DNA of 64,000 bases from Buttiauxella izardii. GTDB lineage: Bacteria; Pseudomonadota; Gammaproteobacteria; Enterobacterales; Enterobacteriaceae. The notes under the pieces were generated by a model. It was given only the letters and a program-made list of their open reading frames with translations, made no database searches and was not told the DNA's origin. Position 1 is the stretch's first letter. Each line of letters starts with the position of its first letter. The DNA lies in NCBI RefSeq assembly GCF_003601925.1, contig NZ_QZWH01000031.1, forward strand, positions 1 through 64,000. Direction: 5' to 3'. The position numbers and the translations under genes were made by a program. This document shows, piece by piece, positions 20,935-29,529 of the stretch.

Positions 20935-21579
20935 ATGCACTCATCGACAAATCCCGCGTCAGAGTTACATTCAACCGGCGATATCATCGTTCGGATAGGC
21001 AGCCTGACCCGTATGCTGCGTGACAGCCTGCGCGAGCTGGGCCTGGATCAAGCGATTGCCGAAGCGGCGGAAGCCATTCCTGACGCCCGCGACCGCCTGG
21101 ACTATGTGGTGCAGATGACCGCGCAGGCCGCCGAACGCGCACTCAACTGCGTGGAGCTGGCGCAACCGCATCAGAACAAACTCGAGTCCGAGGCCAAAGC
21201 GCTGAATGGCCGCTGGGATGCCTGGTTCGAAAACCCAATCGAGCTGGCGGATGCCAAAGAACTGGTGACTGACACGCGCAGTTATCTTTCTGGCGTACCG
21301 TCACACACCAGTTTCACCAACGCCCAGCTGCTGGAAATCATGATGGCGCAGGATTTCCAGGATTTAACCGGCCAGGTCATCAAGCGCATGATGGATGTTA
21401 TCCAGGAAATTGAACGCCAGTTATTGATGGTGTTAATGGAGAACATGCCGGAGCTGGATGCAAGAGCGAAACGCCCGGCGGACAGCTTGTTAAATGGCCC
21501 ACAAATGAACGCCAGTGCGGCGGGCGTGGTGGCAAGCCAGGATCAGGTTGATGATTTGCTGGATAGTTTAGGTTTTTAG
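20935..21579 (+). CDS. cheZ: CheY-P phosphatase CheZ
   Basis: CheZ, 214 residues, forms a long four-helix bundle dimer that dephosphorylates CheY-P. The catalytic region [18 protein letters not shown] carries the conserved Asp and Gln, and the C-terminal CheY-binding peptide DDLLDSLGF is intact. A strong GGAGAGG precedes the start. It is the last gene of the operon. Confidence 0.96.
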   Translation: MHSSTNPASELHSTGDIIVRIGSLTRMLRDSLRELGLDQAIAEAAEAIPDARDRLDYVVQMTAQAAERALNCVELAQPHQNKLESEAKALNGRWDAWFENPIELADAKELVTDTRSYLSGVPSHTSFTNAQLLEIMMAQDFQDLTGQVIKRMMDVIQEIERQLLMVLMENMPELDARAKRPADSLLNGPQMNASAAGVVASQDQVDDLLDSLGF

Positions 21580-21586
21580 TATTTAT

Positions 21587-21621
21587 GCGCTGTACCTGTA
21601 GTTGGATGCAGCGCGATTTTT
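21587..21621 (+). terminator. Probable terminator after cheZ
   Basis: GCGCTG and CAGCGC form a short stem with a 16-base loop, followed by GATTTTTA. It is weaker than the other terminators in the window. Confidence 0.5.
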
Positions 21622-21665
21622 ACTTAGTTCAATCCTTCGATAATAAAACCAATAAATGTCATATT

Positions 21666-22498
21666 TTACTCGCCGAAGTATTTATAGTGCCGGGTATTAT
21701 TTTTTTTATGATTAATTATGGAAATGTCTTCACCTTGTTGACTCTTTTCAAGTAAATGAATCAATTTCTCTATTCGCATAGTACTGATTAAGTTGCTCTC
21801 AAAATTGGTTTGTTCATAGCTCATCAAAATCTCACTGCTGTATTTTGGTAGGTTAATTTTAAGGAATTCACACAGTTTTCCTCCTAATATTTCTACGTTT
21901 TTTCCGTAAATAGTTCTAATGATTTTAACAACAGAACCTTTTTCATTAGGATTTTTTTCTAAAACAATATCCAATCGACGGTTAATTAAATCTTGTAAAT
22001 AATTTGGGGGGTGATTATTCTTTTTTCTTGAATGTCATAAATCACTGCATCCCATGTCATTAACGTAGTATGCAACAAACTATCTATGTTATGTAAAGAA
22101 ATAATATCTTCTCTAAAAGCCCAGGTATCTTCTAAGCTCCATATATCGAAATCCATACGAGAATGAGTTAACCTGAATCCCCCAAATTTATTTTCTGCAA
22201 AGCTAGAAACGTTAAGTTTTTTTAAAGTCTGATACAACGCACGATTTTGGTCAAATTTCTTTAAAGCCTTGCACAGAGTCTTCCCTTTGCTGACTGAAAT
22301 AAGATCAGTAATATTTTTATCCAGAGGAAAAACTTGGGTTTTATCTGCAAGTCTTCGGGTTGGGGCGGCAAATAAAATGCGGTCATAATCGCGTTCAATT
22401 TCTTGCCTTCCACCTGCTGTTTCTGAAGGGCTTGATTCAGCATTGGCACTATTGCTGTCTTTACGCCGAGAACTGTTTAGTCATTGACTCCACTGCAT
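21666..22498 (-). pseudogene. Degraded dGTP triphosphohydrolase-like gene, internally deleted and frameshifted
   Basis: Reading the minus strand from the ATG at 22498 (AAAGGATT upstream), codon 6 is TGA. The same frame then stays open to 21986. Residues about 34-62 read ERDYDRILFAAP, TRRLADKTQVFPLDKN, the N-terminal signature of dGTP triphosphohydrolases. After the Asn at 22313 the catalytic HD core is missing. The text resumes with DLISVSKGKTLCKALKKFDQ, which I recall from the C-terminal part of long dGTPases. The downstream part (from about 22200 to 21666, AT-rich) is unrecognised. It is split by a one-base deletion in a run of six A (22021-22026); adding one A joins it to the 102-codon frame ending YKYFGE. 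Confidence 0.75.
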
Positions 22499-22764
22499 TT
22501 TTAATCCTTTAATTGTTTATTAGTCATTCCTGATGCAAAGAAAGTAGCAGAGAGGTCTTTGGCTGAAAAGTTGATAGTTCATTGCTTTTTCAATCTTTAG
22601 GCGCGTCTCGAAAATTTTCATGTAAGTTAATGAAACTCACTACTTCGAAGATTATGTCGGATGTGAATCCATAAACAAACCCCTAAACTCCCTCGTTTTC
22701 CCCCCATTAACTTTATCCCTCTCTGGCATGCTGTGCTGGTAATTGCGGCCACGAGATTGTTGCG
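22499..22764. other. Upstream region of flhB
   Basis: No gene seen. By analogy with E. coli this should hold the class 2 flagellar promoter of flhBAE bound by FlhDC, but I could not place the boxes with confidence. Confidence 0.4.
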
Positions 22765-23916
22765 GTGTCAGAAGAAAGCGACGACGATAAAACAGAAGCC
22801 CCCACACCCCACCGACTTGAAAAAGCACGTGAAGATGGGCAGATTCCCCGATCCCGCGAATTGACTTCACTGCTCATGCTGCTGGTGGGTATCAGCATTA
22901 TCTGGCTTGGCGGTGAACCTCTGGGGCGACAACTGGCGGCCATGTTGTCGGCGGGTTTGCATTTTGACCACAGCATTATTAACGACCCGAATCTTATCGT
23001 CAGCCAAATCAGCCTGCTTATCAAACAGGCGGTCTGGGCGCTGCTGCCGCTGATTATGGGGCTGGTGATTGTGGCGATTGCGGCACCGATGTTGCTGGGT
23101 GGCCTGTTGTTTAGCGGCAAATCAATTCAGTTCAAATTCAGCAAAATGAATCCGATTGCGGGCTTAGGAAGAATGTTTTCTGCCCAGGCCGGAGCCGAGT
23201 TACTCAAAGCCTTCCTGAAAGCGATTCTGGTGGGCAGCGTGACCGTTTGGTATCTGCTGCACAAATGGCCGGAAATGATGCGCCTGATGAGCGAACCGCC
23301 GCTGGCGGCATTGGGACACGCGCTCAATATGGTGGCCGTCTGCGGTTTGTTGATTGTTCTGGGTCTGACGCCGATGGTCGGTTTTGACGTGTTCTTCCAG
23401 ATTTTCAGCAACCTGAAAAAATTGCGCATGAGCCGCCAGGATATTCGCGACGAATTCAAGCAGCAAGAAGGCGACCCGCACGTAAAAGGCCGTATTCGCC
23501 AGCAACAGCGCGCTGCCGCTCGCCGCCGCATGATGACCGACGTGCCCAAAGCCGATGTGATTGTCACCAACCCGACGCACTATTCCGTGGCGTTGCAGTA
23601 TGACGAAAACAAAATGAGCGCGCCAAAAGTGCTGGCGAAAGGGGCGGGGCTGGTGGCATTGCGCATTCGTGAGATTGGCAATGAGCACCGCATTCCGATG
23701 CTGGAAGCGCCGCCGCTGGCGCGTGCGCTCTATCGCCATGCCGAAATCGGCCAACAAATTCCTGGGCAACTTTACTCCGCCGTAGCCGAAGTGCTGGCGT
23801 GGGTCTGGCAACTGCGTCGCTGGCGCGTGGCTGGCGGCCTGATTCCGAAAAAACCTGAAAATCTTCCAGTACCAGAAGCGCTGGACTTTGCAAACGAGAA
23901 GGACTCCGATGGCTAA
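22765..23916 (+). CDS. flhB: Flagellar type III export protein FlhB
   Basis: Membrane component of the flagellar export gate and substrate-specificity switch, 383 residues. The N-terminus is basic/acidic (EAPTPHRLEKAREDGQIPRS) and four membrane segments follow. The cytoplasmic domain contains the autocleavage motif NPTH (about residue 270) in DVIVTNPTHYSVALQYDE. The start is GTG, as in E. coli. The upstream 1.1 kb holds a decayed gene, so the flhB promoter lies within the last 270 bases. It overlaps flhA by 8 bases. Confidence 0.96.
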   Translation: MSEESDDDKTEAPTPHRLEKAREDGQIPRSRELTSLLMLLVGISIIWLGGEPLGRQLAAMLSAGLHFDHSIINDPNLIVSQISLLIKQAVWALLPLIMGLVIVAIAAPMLLGGLLFSGKSIQFKFSKMNPIAGLGRMFSAQAGAELLKAFLKAILVGSVTVWYLLHKWPEMMRLMSEPPLAALGHALNMVAVCGLLIVLGLTPMVGFDVFFQIFSNLKKLRMSRQDIRDEFKQQEGDPHVKGRIRQQQRAAARRRMMTDVPKADVIVTNPTHYSVALQYDENKMSAPKVLAKGAGLVALRIREIGNEHRIPMLEAPPLARALYRHAEIGQQIPGQLYSAVAEVLAWVWQLRRWRVAGGLIPKKPENLPVPEALDFANEKDSDG

Positions 23917-25990
23917 TTTGCTCGCAACACTGCGTCTGCCCGCCAGTATGAAATCCGGGCAATGGCAGATTCTTGCCGGACCGGTGCTCATCTTGATGAT
24001 TTTGTCGATGATGGTGCTTCCGCTGCCCGCGTTTGTACTGGATTTACTGTTCACCTTTAACATTGCGTTGTCGATTATGGTGCTGCTGGTGGCGATGTTC
24101 ACCCAGCGCACGCTCGAGTTTGCCGCATTCCCAACCATTTTGCTGTTCACCACGTTGCTGCGCCTGGCGCTGAACGTGGCATCCACGCGTATCATTTTGA
24201 TGGAAGGCCACACCGGCGGCGCGGCGGCAGGTAAAGTGGTCGAAGCCTTCGGTCACTTCCTCGTCGGCGGCAATTTCGCCATCGGTATCGTGGTGTTTAT
24301 CATCCTCGTCATCATCAACTTTATGGTTATCACCAAAGGTGCCGGGCGTATCGCCGAAGTGGGCGCGCGCTTTGTGCTGGATGGGATGCCGGGCAAACAG
24401 ATGGCGATTGATGCCGATTTGAACGCCGGGCTGATTGGTGAAGAAGAAGCGAAAAAACGCCGTTCGGAAGTGACGCAGGAAGCGGATTTTTACGGTTCGA
24501 TGGACGGTGCCAGTAAGTTCGTGCGCGGCGATGCCGTCGCGGGCTTGTTGATCATGGCGATCAACGTCATCGGCGGTTTATTAGTTGGTGTGCTCCAGCA
24601 TGATATGGCGGTGGGCGCAGCGGCTGAAACGTACACGCTGTTGACTATCGGTGATGGCCTGGTAGCACAGATCCCGGCGCTGGTTATCTCCACGGCGGCG
24701 GGGGTTATCGTCACCCGCGTGGCGACTGACCAGGACGTGGGCGAACAGATGGTGACCCAACTGTTCAACAACCCGCGCGTGATGCTGCTCAGTGCGGGCG
24801 TTTTGGGCTTGCTCGGCATGGTGCCGGGAATGCCGAACTTTGTGTTCCTGCTGTTTACCGTCGCACTGCTGGCGCTGGCCTGGTGGATGCGCGGTCGTCA
24901 GATGGCGGAACCTGTGGCGCCGGCGGCACCCGCCAAACCACAGGAAAACCCGCAGGCGGTGGAAGCCACCTGGAATGACGTTCAGCTCGAAGACTCACTG
25001 GGAATGGAAGTCGGCTATCGCCTGATTCCGATGGTCGATTTCCAGCAAGATGGCGAGCTGCTCGGGCGTATTCGCAGTATCCGCAAGAAGTTCGCCCAGG
25101 ATATGGGGTTCTTGCCGCCAGTGGTACACATTCGCGACAACATGGATTTGCCGCCAGCGCGTTATCGCATTCTGATGAAAGGCGTGGAAATTGGCAGCGG
25201 TGACGCTTACCCAGGCCGCTGGCTGGCGATTAACCCCGGCACTGCCGCAGGGACGTTGCCGGGCGAAGCGACCATCGATCCGGCGTTTGGCCTTGCTGCC
25301 ACCTGGATTGAAAGCGCGTTAAAAGAACAGGCACAAATTCAGGGCTTTACGGTGGTGGAAGCCAGTACCGTGGTTGCGACGCATCTCAACCATCTGATTG
25401 GCCAGTTTGCGCCGGAACTGTTTGGACGCCAGGAAGCGCAGCAGTTGCTTGACCGCGTGACGCAAGAAATGCCGAAGCTGACGGAAGATTTAGTGCCGGG
25501 CGTCGTCACGCTGACCACGCTGCATAAAGTGCTGCAAAACCTGCTGGCCGAGAAAGTGCCAATTCGCGATATGCGCACTATTTTAGAAACTCTCGCGGAA
25601 CATGCGCCGATTCAAAACGATCCTCATGAATTAACCGCCGTGGTTCGCGTCGCGTTGGGGCGCGCGATTACACAGCAATGGTTCCCGGGTAGCGGCGAAG
25701 TGCAGGTAATTGGACTCGATGCCGCACTCGAACGCCTGCTGTTACAGGCATTGCAGGGCGGCGGAGGGCTTGAGCCGGGGCTTGCTGACCGTTTGCTGGA
25801 GCAGGCAACGGAAGCTCTGAAACGCCAGGAGATGCTCGGCGCGCCGCCAGTGTTGCTGGTCAACCACGCATTGCGTCCGCTACTGGCGCGTTTCTTACGC
25901 CGCAGTTTGCCGCAGTTAATGGTGCTTTCAAGCCTTGAGCTTTCTGAGAACCGCAACATCCGCATGACTGCGACTATTGGAGCGAAGTAA
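23909..25990 (+). CDS. flhA: Flagellar type III export protein FlhA
   Basis: Export-gate membrane protein of 693 residues. It has eight membrane segments with the highly conserved cytoplasmic FHIPEP-type loop between segments 4 and 5 (KGAGRIAEVGARFVLDGMPG). The large C-terminal cytoplasmic domain forms the nonameric ring that receives chaperone-substrate complexes. The frame opens 7 codons earlier inside flhB; the start MANLLATLRLPAS matches the family. It overlaps flhE by 1 base (TAATG). Confidence 0.96.
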   Translation: MANLLATLRLPASMKSGQWQILAGPVLILMILSMMVLPLPAFVLDLLFTFNIALSIMVLLVAMFTQRTLEFAAFPTILLFTTLLRLALNVASTRIILMEGHTGGAAAGKVVEAFGHFLVGGNFAIGIVVFIILVIINFMVITKGAGRIAEVGARFVLDGMPGKQMAIDADLNAGLIGEEEAKKRRSEVTQEADFYGSMDGASKFVRGDAVAGLLIMAINVIGGLLVGVLQHDMAVGAAAETYTLLTIGDGLVAQIPALVISTAAGVIVTRVATDQDVGEQMVTQLFNNPRVMLLSAGVLGLLGMVPGMPNFVFLLFTVALLALAWWMRGRQMAEPVAPAAPAKPQENPQAVEATWNDVQLEDSLGMEVGYRLIPMVDFQQDGELLGRIRSIRKKFAQDMGFLPPVVHIRDNMDLPPARYRILMKGVEIGSGDAYPGRWLAINPGTAAGTLPGEATIDPAFGLAATWIESALKEQAQIQGFTVVEASTVVATHLNHLIGQFAPELFGRQEAQQLLDRVTQEMPKLTEDLVPGVVTLTTLHKVLQNLLAEKVPIRDMRTILETLAEHAPIQNDPHELTAVVRVALGRAITQQWFPGSGEVQVIGLDAALERLLLQALQGGGGLEPGLADRLLEQATEALKRQEMLGAPPVLLVNHALRPLLARFLRRSLPQLMVLSSLELSENRNIRMTATIGAK

Positions 25991-26382
25991 TGAATCGCTT
26001 ATTTATGCTGATGTTATTGCCTTTTGTGACGCACGCCAGCGGTGAGGGCGCGTGGCAAGCGAGTGGTGTGGGCGCAACGCTCAGCCATCGCGGTGAAGCG
26101 GTTTCTTCGCGGGTGTTGGCACCGTCGCAACCGGTCAGCGGTGTGATGACAATGGTCGCCTGGCGCTATGAATTGATTGGCCCGACGCCAGCCGGGTTAA
26201 ACGTCCGGCTGTGTTCGGTGACGCGCTGTGTGGAAATAGAAGGGCAGAGTGGGACGACGCGCGGTTTAACCAATGTGGCGGCCAACGAACCACTGCGTTT
26301 TGTCTGGCAAGTTCCCGGCGGCGGGGCGTTGTTCCCGGCGCTAAAAGTCCGTAGCAATCAGGTCATTGTGAATTATAAATGA
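25990..26382 (+). CDS. flhE: Flagellar protein FlhE
   Basis: Small periplasmic protein of 130 residues with an N-terminal signal peptide (MNRLFMLMLLPFVTHAS) and two cysteines (CSVTRCVEIEG) that likely form a disulfide. In Salmonella, FlhE limits proton leakage through the export gate; that is family knowledge. It is the last gene of flhBAE and a terminator follows. Confidence 0.9.
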   Translation: MNRLFMLMLLPFVTHASGEGAWQASGVGATLSHRGEAVSSRVLAPSQPVSGVMTMVAWRYELIGPTPAGLNVRLCSVTRCVEIEGQSGTTRGLTNVAANEPLRFVWQVPGGGALFPALKVRSNQVIVNYK

Positions 26383-26387
26383 CCCTT

Positions 26388-26414
26388 AAAGCCGCATGAC
26401 TGATGCGGCTTTTT
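26388..26414 (+). terminator. Rho-independent terminator of flhBAE
   Basis: AAAGCCGCAT / ATGCGGCTTT is a 10-bp stem with a 5-base loop followed by a T run. Confidence 0.9.
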
Positions 26415-26448
26415 CCCTTCCAGATCTCATTTTCAATCCCTGCTTTTG

Positions 26449-26471
26449 ATAAAAACGAACCCTTGTTTTAT
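26449..26471. promoter_or_regulatory. Inverted repeat upstream of the rhiTN-like pair
   Basis: ATAAAAAC and GTTTTAT flank an 8-base centre in the otherwise featureless 237-base gap before the transporter. It vaguely recalls pectin-regulator (KdgR) half-sites, but the centre is too long for a standard KdgR box, so the regulator is unknown. Confidence 0.3.
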
Positions 26472-26651
26472 AAATCGGTGACACCCGTGCCGGGACTCTT
26501 TGTAATTTTGCCAACATTCGCCCGTCCGTGGCAAAAATGGAAAGGTAACATCAGCCCCGTCCTTCTACCTTAACGTTGTAAGGTTCCTCGCAGGCCCGAT
26601 ACGCACGGGACGTGCAATCTCCAATAACAAAAGCAACGGGGTTTGACGGCA

Positions 26652-28241
26652 ATGAAAACACGTAAGATTGGACTGGCAAATTATCTTGCCTATGGCTCAG
26701 GTGATTTCCTCGGAGCGGGAACCACGGCATTAACTGCCGCCTGGCTACTCTATTTTTATACTACCTTCTGTGGACTCACACCGATTGAAGCAACCTTCAT
26801 TTTTGCCATGGCAAGGGTGCTGGATGCTGTGGTTAGCCCGTTGATGGGCTTCCTGACTGATAACTTCGGTTCGACCTGGCTTGGCAAACGCTTTGGTCGC
26901 CGTAAGTTCTTTATTTTGCTAGGTATTCCTTTGGTCTTCAGCTACAGCTTTATGTGGGTTGGAGAGATGAGTTACTGGTATTACCTGGTGACGTATCTAA
27001 TTTTTGACGTGGTCTACACCATGATTCTGGTGCCGTATGAAACACTGGTTCCAGAAATGACCGATGACTTTAAACAGAAAACCAAGTTCTCTGGCGCACG
27101 TATTTCGATGGCGCAGCTTTCGGCGATTCTGGCCGCGTTCTTGCCGGGCATTCTGCTAAACCACTTCGGTAAAGACAACGCGATTTCCTTCTTCTACTCA
27201 AGCCTGGTCTTCGCCACGATATGCGCCATTGTGCTGACGTTTGTCTGGTTCTTTACCTGGGAACGCCCACGTTCAGAATGGACAGAAGCCGCATTACGTG
27301 CCGAAGAAGAGAAGAAAACGCTGACCTTCGCACAAAGCATGAAGCGCCTGAATGTTGAGCTGACTTCCACGCTGCGGGTGAAAATTTTCCGCCAGCATCT
27401 GGGCATGTATCTGGGCGGTTATATTGCGCAAGACGTGTTCAACGCCGTGTTTACTTATTACGTGGTGTTTGTGCTGATGCAAAGTGCGTCGATGGCGTCC
27501 AGCCTGCTCGGCACGATGGCGATTCTGCAATTCATCGCGGTGATCGGCATGATCCCGCTGTGTATTAAATATGGCCCGGCTCCGTCTTATCGCATGGTGG
27601 TGGTGCTGTTTGGCCTGAGCTCTGTTTCCTACGCGGTGCTTTACTACGCGGGATTAAGCGATGTGTTCTCGCTGCTGATGCTGGTTTCTGCCATCGCCGG
27701 TCTGGGTCGTGGCGGTATCAACTATGTGCCGTGGAACACTTACACCTACATTGCGGACGTGGATGAAGTGATTACCGGGCAGCGCCGTGAAGGGATCTTT
27801 GCCGGGATTATGACGCTGACGCGCAAAGCCTCACAGGCCGGTGCGGTGATGTTAGTGGGTATCGTGATGCAGCTTTCCGGCTTTGTTTCCGGCCAGAGCG
27901 TGCAACCGCCAGCGGTCAGCCACACCATTCTGATGATTCTGAGCTTTGGCACTGTCGCGGTATTGGCGTGCGGTTTCTTAGTCTCCCTGCGCTTTAAGCT
28001 GAATCTGCAAACTCACAGCGTGTTACGTGAAGAAACCGCGAAGATGCGTGCGGCGGGCCGTCCGGTTCCTGAAGCGACCACGCCAGAAGCTCGCGCCACT
28101 GTCGAATTGCTGGCGGGAATGCCGTACGACACGCTGTGGGGCAACAACAATATTGGTTATCTCAATCGTAATAAGCCTGCCGCTCCATCATTAAAACAGG
28201 CTGCTGCAATGAATTCGAATACATCACAGAGGTTAAGCTAA
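26652..28241 (+). CDS. rhiT: GPH-family oligosaccharide:cation symporter, RhiT-like
   Basis: Inner-membrane transporter of about 529 residues with some twelve membrane segments. It has GPH/MelB-type features: YGSGDFLGAG at the N-terminus, DAVVSPLMGFLTDN, GRRKFF between segments, and VPYETLVPEMT. It overlaps the next gene by 1 base. That gene encodes an unsaturated rhamnogalacturonyl hydrolase, so the likely substrate is an unsaturated rhamnogalacturonide disaccharide, as for Dickeya RhiT. The start is uncertain: a TTG at 26643 or this ATG, preceded by GGGG 11 bases away. The C-terminal tail is long and hydrophilic. Confidence 0.75.
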   Translation: MKTRKIGLANYLAYGSGDFLGAGTTALTAAWLLYFYTTFCGLTPIEATFIFAMARVLDAVVSPLMGFLTDNFGSTWLGKRFGRRKFFILLGIPLVFSYSFMWVGEMSYWYYLVTYLIFDVVYTMILVPYETLVPEMTDDFKQKTKFSGARISMAQLSAILAAFLPGILLNHFGKDNAISFFYSSLVFATICAIVLTFVWFFTWERPRSEWTEAALRAEEEKKTLTFAQSMKRLNVELTSTLRVKIFRQHLGMYLGGYIAQDVFNAVFTYYVVFVLMQSASMASSLLGTMAILQFIAVIGMIPLCIKYGPAPSYRMVVVLFGLSSVSYAVLYYAGLSDVFSLLMLVSAIAGLGRGGINYVPWNTYTYIADVDEVITGQRREGIFAGIMTLTRKASQAGAVMLVGIVMQLSGFVSGQSVQPPAVSHTILMILSFGTVAVLACGFLVSLRFKLNLQTHSVLREETAKMRAAGRPVPEATTPEARATVELLAGMPYDTLWGNNNIGYLNRNKPAAPSLKQAAAMNSNTSQRLS

Positions 28242-29380
28242 TGATTATCTATCCCGTCAAACACAGCCCTTTACTGTGCCAGCCGGAGCATTTTATTGCC
28301 CGGGATGAGTTGAAATCCCTGATCCACAAGGTGACGGACAACCTGATTAACATTAAGGATGAAACGGGCCAATTTTTGCTGCGACTGGATGACGGACGAG
28401 TCATTGATACCAAAGGTTGGGCAGGCTGGGAGTGGACGCACGGCGTCGGTTTGTACGGTATGTATCAGTATTATCGCCAGACCGGTGATAAGAAGATGTG
28501 TGAGATTATTGATAGCTGGTTTGCCGACCGTTTTGCCGAAGGCGCGACCACCAAAAACGTCAATACCATGGCGCCGTTCCTGACGCTGGCTTATCGCTAC
28601 GAAGAAACGCACGCCCCGTCGTATTTGCCGTGGCTCGAAAGCTGGGCGGAGTGGGCGATGTATGAGATGCCGCGCACCGAACACGGCGGTATGCAGCATG
28701 TCACGCTCGCGGAAGAAAACCATCAGCAAATGTGGGACGACACGCTGATGATGACGGTATTGCCGCTGGCGAAAATCGGCAAATTGCTGGGCCGCCCGGA
28801 GTATGTGGAAGAGGCGACATACCAGTTCTTGCTGCATGTGCAGAATTTAATGGATCGGGAAAGCGGGCTGTGGTTCCACGGCTGGAATTACGAAGGTAAT
28901 CATAACTTTGCCAAAGCGCGTTGGGCGCGGGGTAATAGCTGGCTGACAATCGTCATTCCAGATTTCCTCGAACTGGTGGATTTGCCGGAGAACAATGCGG
29001 TGCGCCGTTACCTGGTGCAAGTGCTGGAAAACCAGGTCGCTGCGCTGGCGAAATGCCAGGACGACAGCGGTCTTTGGCACACGCTGCTCGACGATCCGCA
29101 TTCGTATCTGGAAGCATCCGCCACGGCGGGATTTGCTTACGGCATTCTGAAAGGTATTCGTAAACGCTACATTGGTAAGCAATACACAGAAGTTGCCGAG
29201 AAAGCCATGAAAGGGATTGTGAAAAACATCTCCCCGGAAGGTGAGCTGTTGCAGGTTTCGTTCGGTACAGGAATGGGTAGCAACCTGGAGTTTTATCGCC
29301 AGATCCCGCTGACATCCATGCCTTACGGCCAGGCGATGGCGATTCTGTGCCTCGGCGAGTATTTGCGTATTTATCTATAA
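28241..29380 (+). CDS. rhiN: Unsaturated rhamnogalacturonyl hydrolase (GH105), RhiN-like
   Basis: Cytoplasmic glycoside hydrolase of 379 residues, GH105 family (YteR/YesR/RhiN). It should hydrate and cleave the unsaturated galacturonyl residue from rhamnogalacturonan lyase products. The (alpha/alpha)6-barrel motifs are visible: WAGWEWTHGVGLYGMYQYY, the catalytic Asp in QMWDDTLMM, and WARGNSW. There is no signal peptide, consistent with action on an imported disaccharide. The start overlaps the transporter stop (TAATG), so the two form a unit. No lyase or pectin-degradation gene lies nearby in the window. Confidence 0.85.
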   Translation: MIIYPVKHSPLLCQPEHFIARDELKSLIHKVTDNLINIKDETGQFLLRLDDGRVIDTKGWAGWEWTHGVGLYGMYQYYRQTGDKKMCEIIDSWFADRFAEGATTKNVNTMAPFLTLAYRYEETHAPSYLPWLESWAEWAMYEMPRTEHGGMQHVTLAEENHQQMWDDTLMMTVLPLAKIGKLLGRPEYVEEATYQFLLHVQNLMDRESGLWFHGWNYEGNHNFAKARWARGNSWLTIVIPDFLELVDLPENNAVRRYLVQVLENQVAALAKCQDDSGLWHTLLDDPHSYLEASATAGFAYGILKGIRKRYIGKQYTEVAEKAMKGIVKNISPEGELLQVSFGTGMGSNLEFYRQIPLTSMPYGQAMAILCLGEYLRIYL

Positions 29381-29401
29381 GCACTTTTTTAATCACAAAA
29401 G

Positions 29402-29429
29402 GCCTGTCGAATCAGACAGGCTTCTTTTT
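29402..29429 (+). terminator. Rho-independent terminator after rhiN-like gene
   Basis: GCCTGTC / GACAGGC stem with a 6-base loop followed by TTCTTTTTC. Confidence 0.8.
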
Positions 29430-29529
29430 CTTGAATGGTTCCCAAAAAATAAGAAATTAAATAAGGAGTATTCAAGGGCACAATTCATTATGCTCCGCGC
29501 TGTTGCTTTCCCCCCACCAGGATCACCCT

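Noticed and set aside
22261-22449. 62-codon minus-strand frame in the cheZ-flhB gap
   Set aside because: The neighbouring frame carries the dGTPase signature; this one is its shifted shadow.
26449-26471. KdgR box upstream of the rhiTN-like pair
   Set aside because: The inverted halves are separated by 8 bases, unlike the compact KdgR palindrome; kept only as an unassigned inverted repeat.
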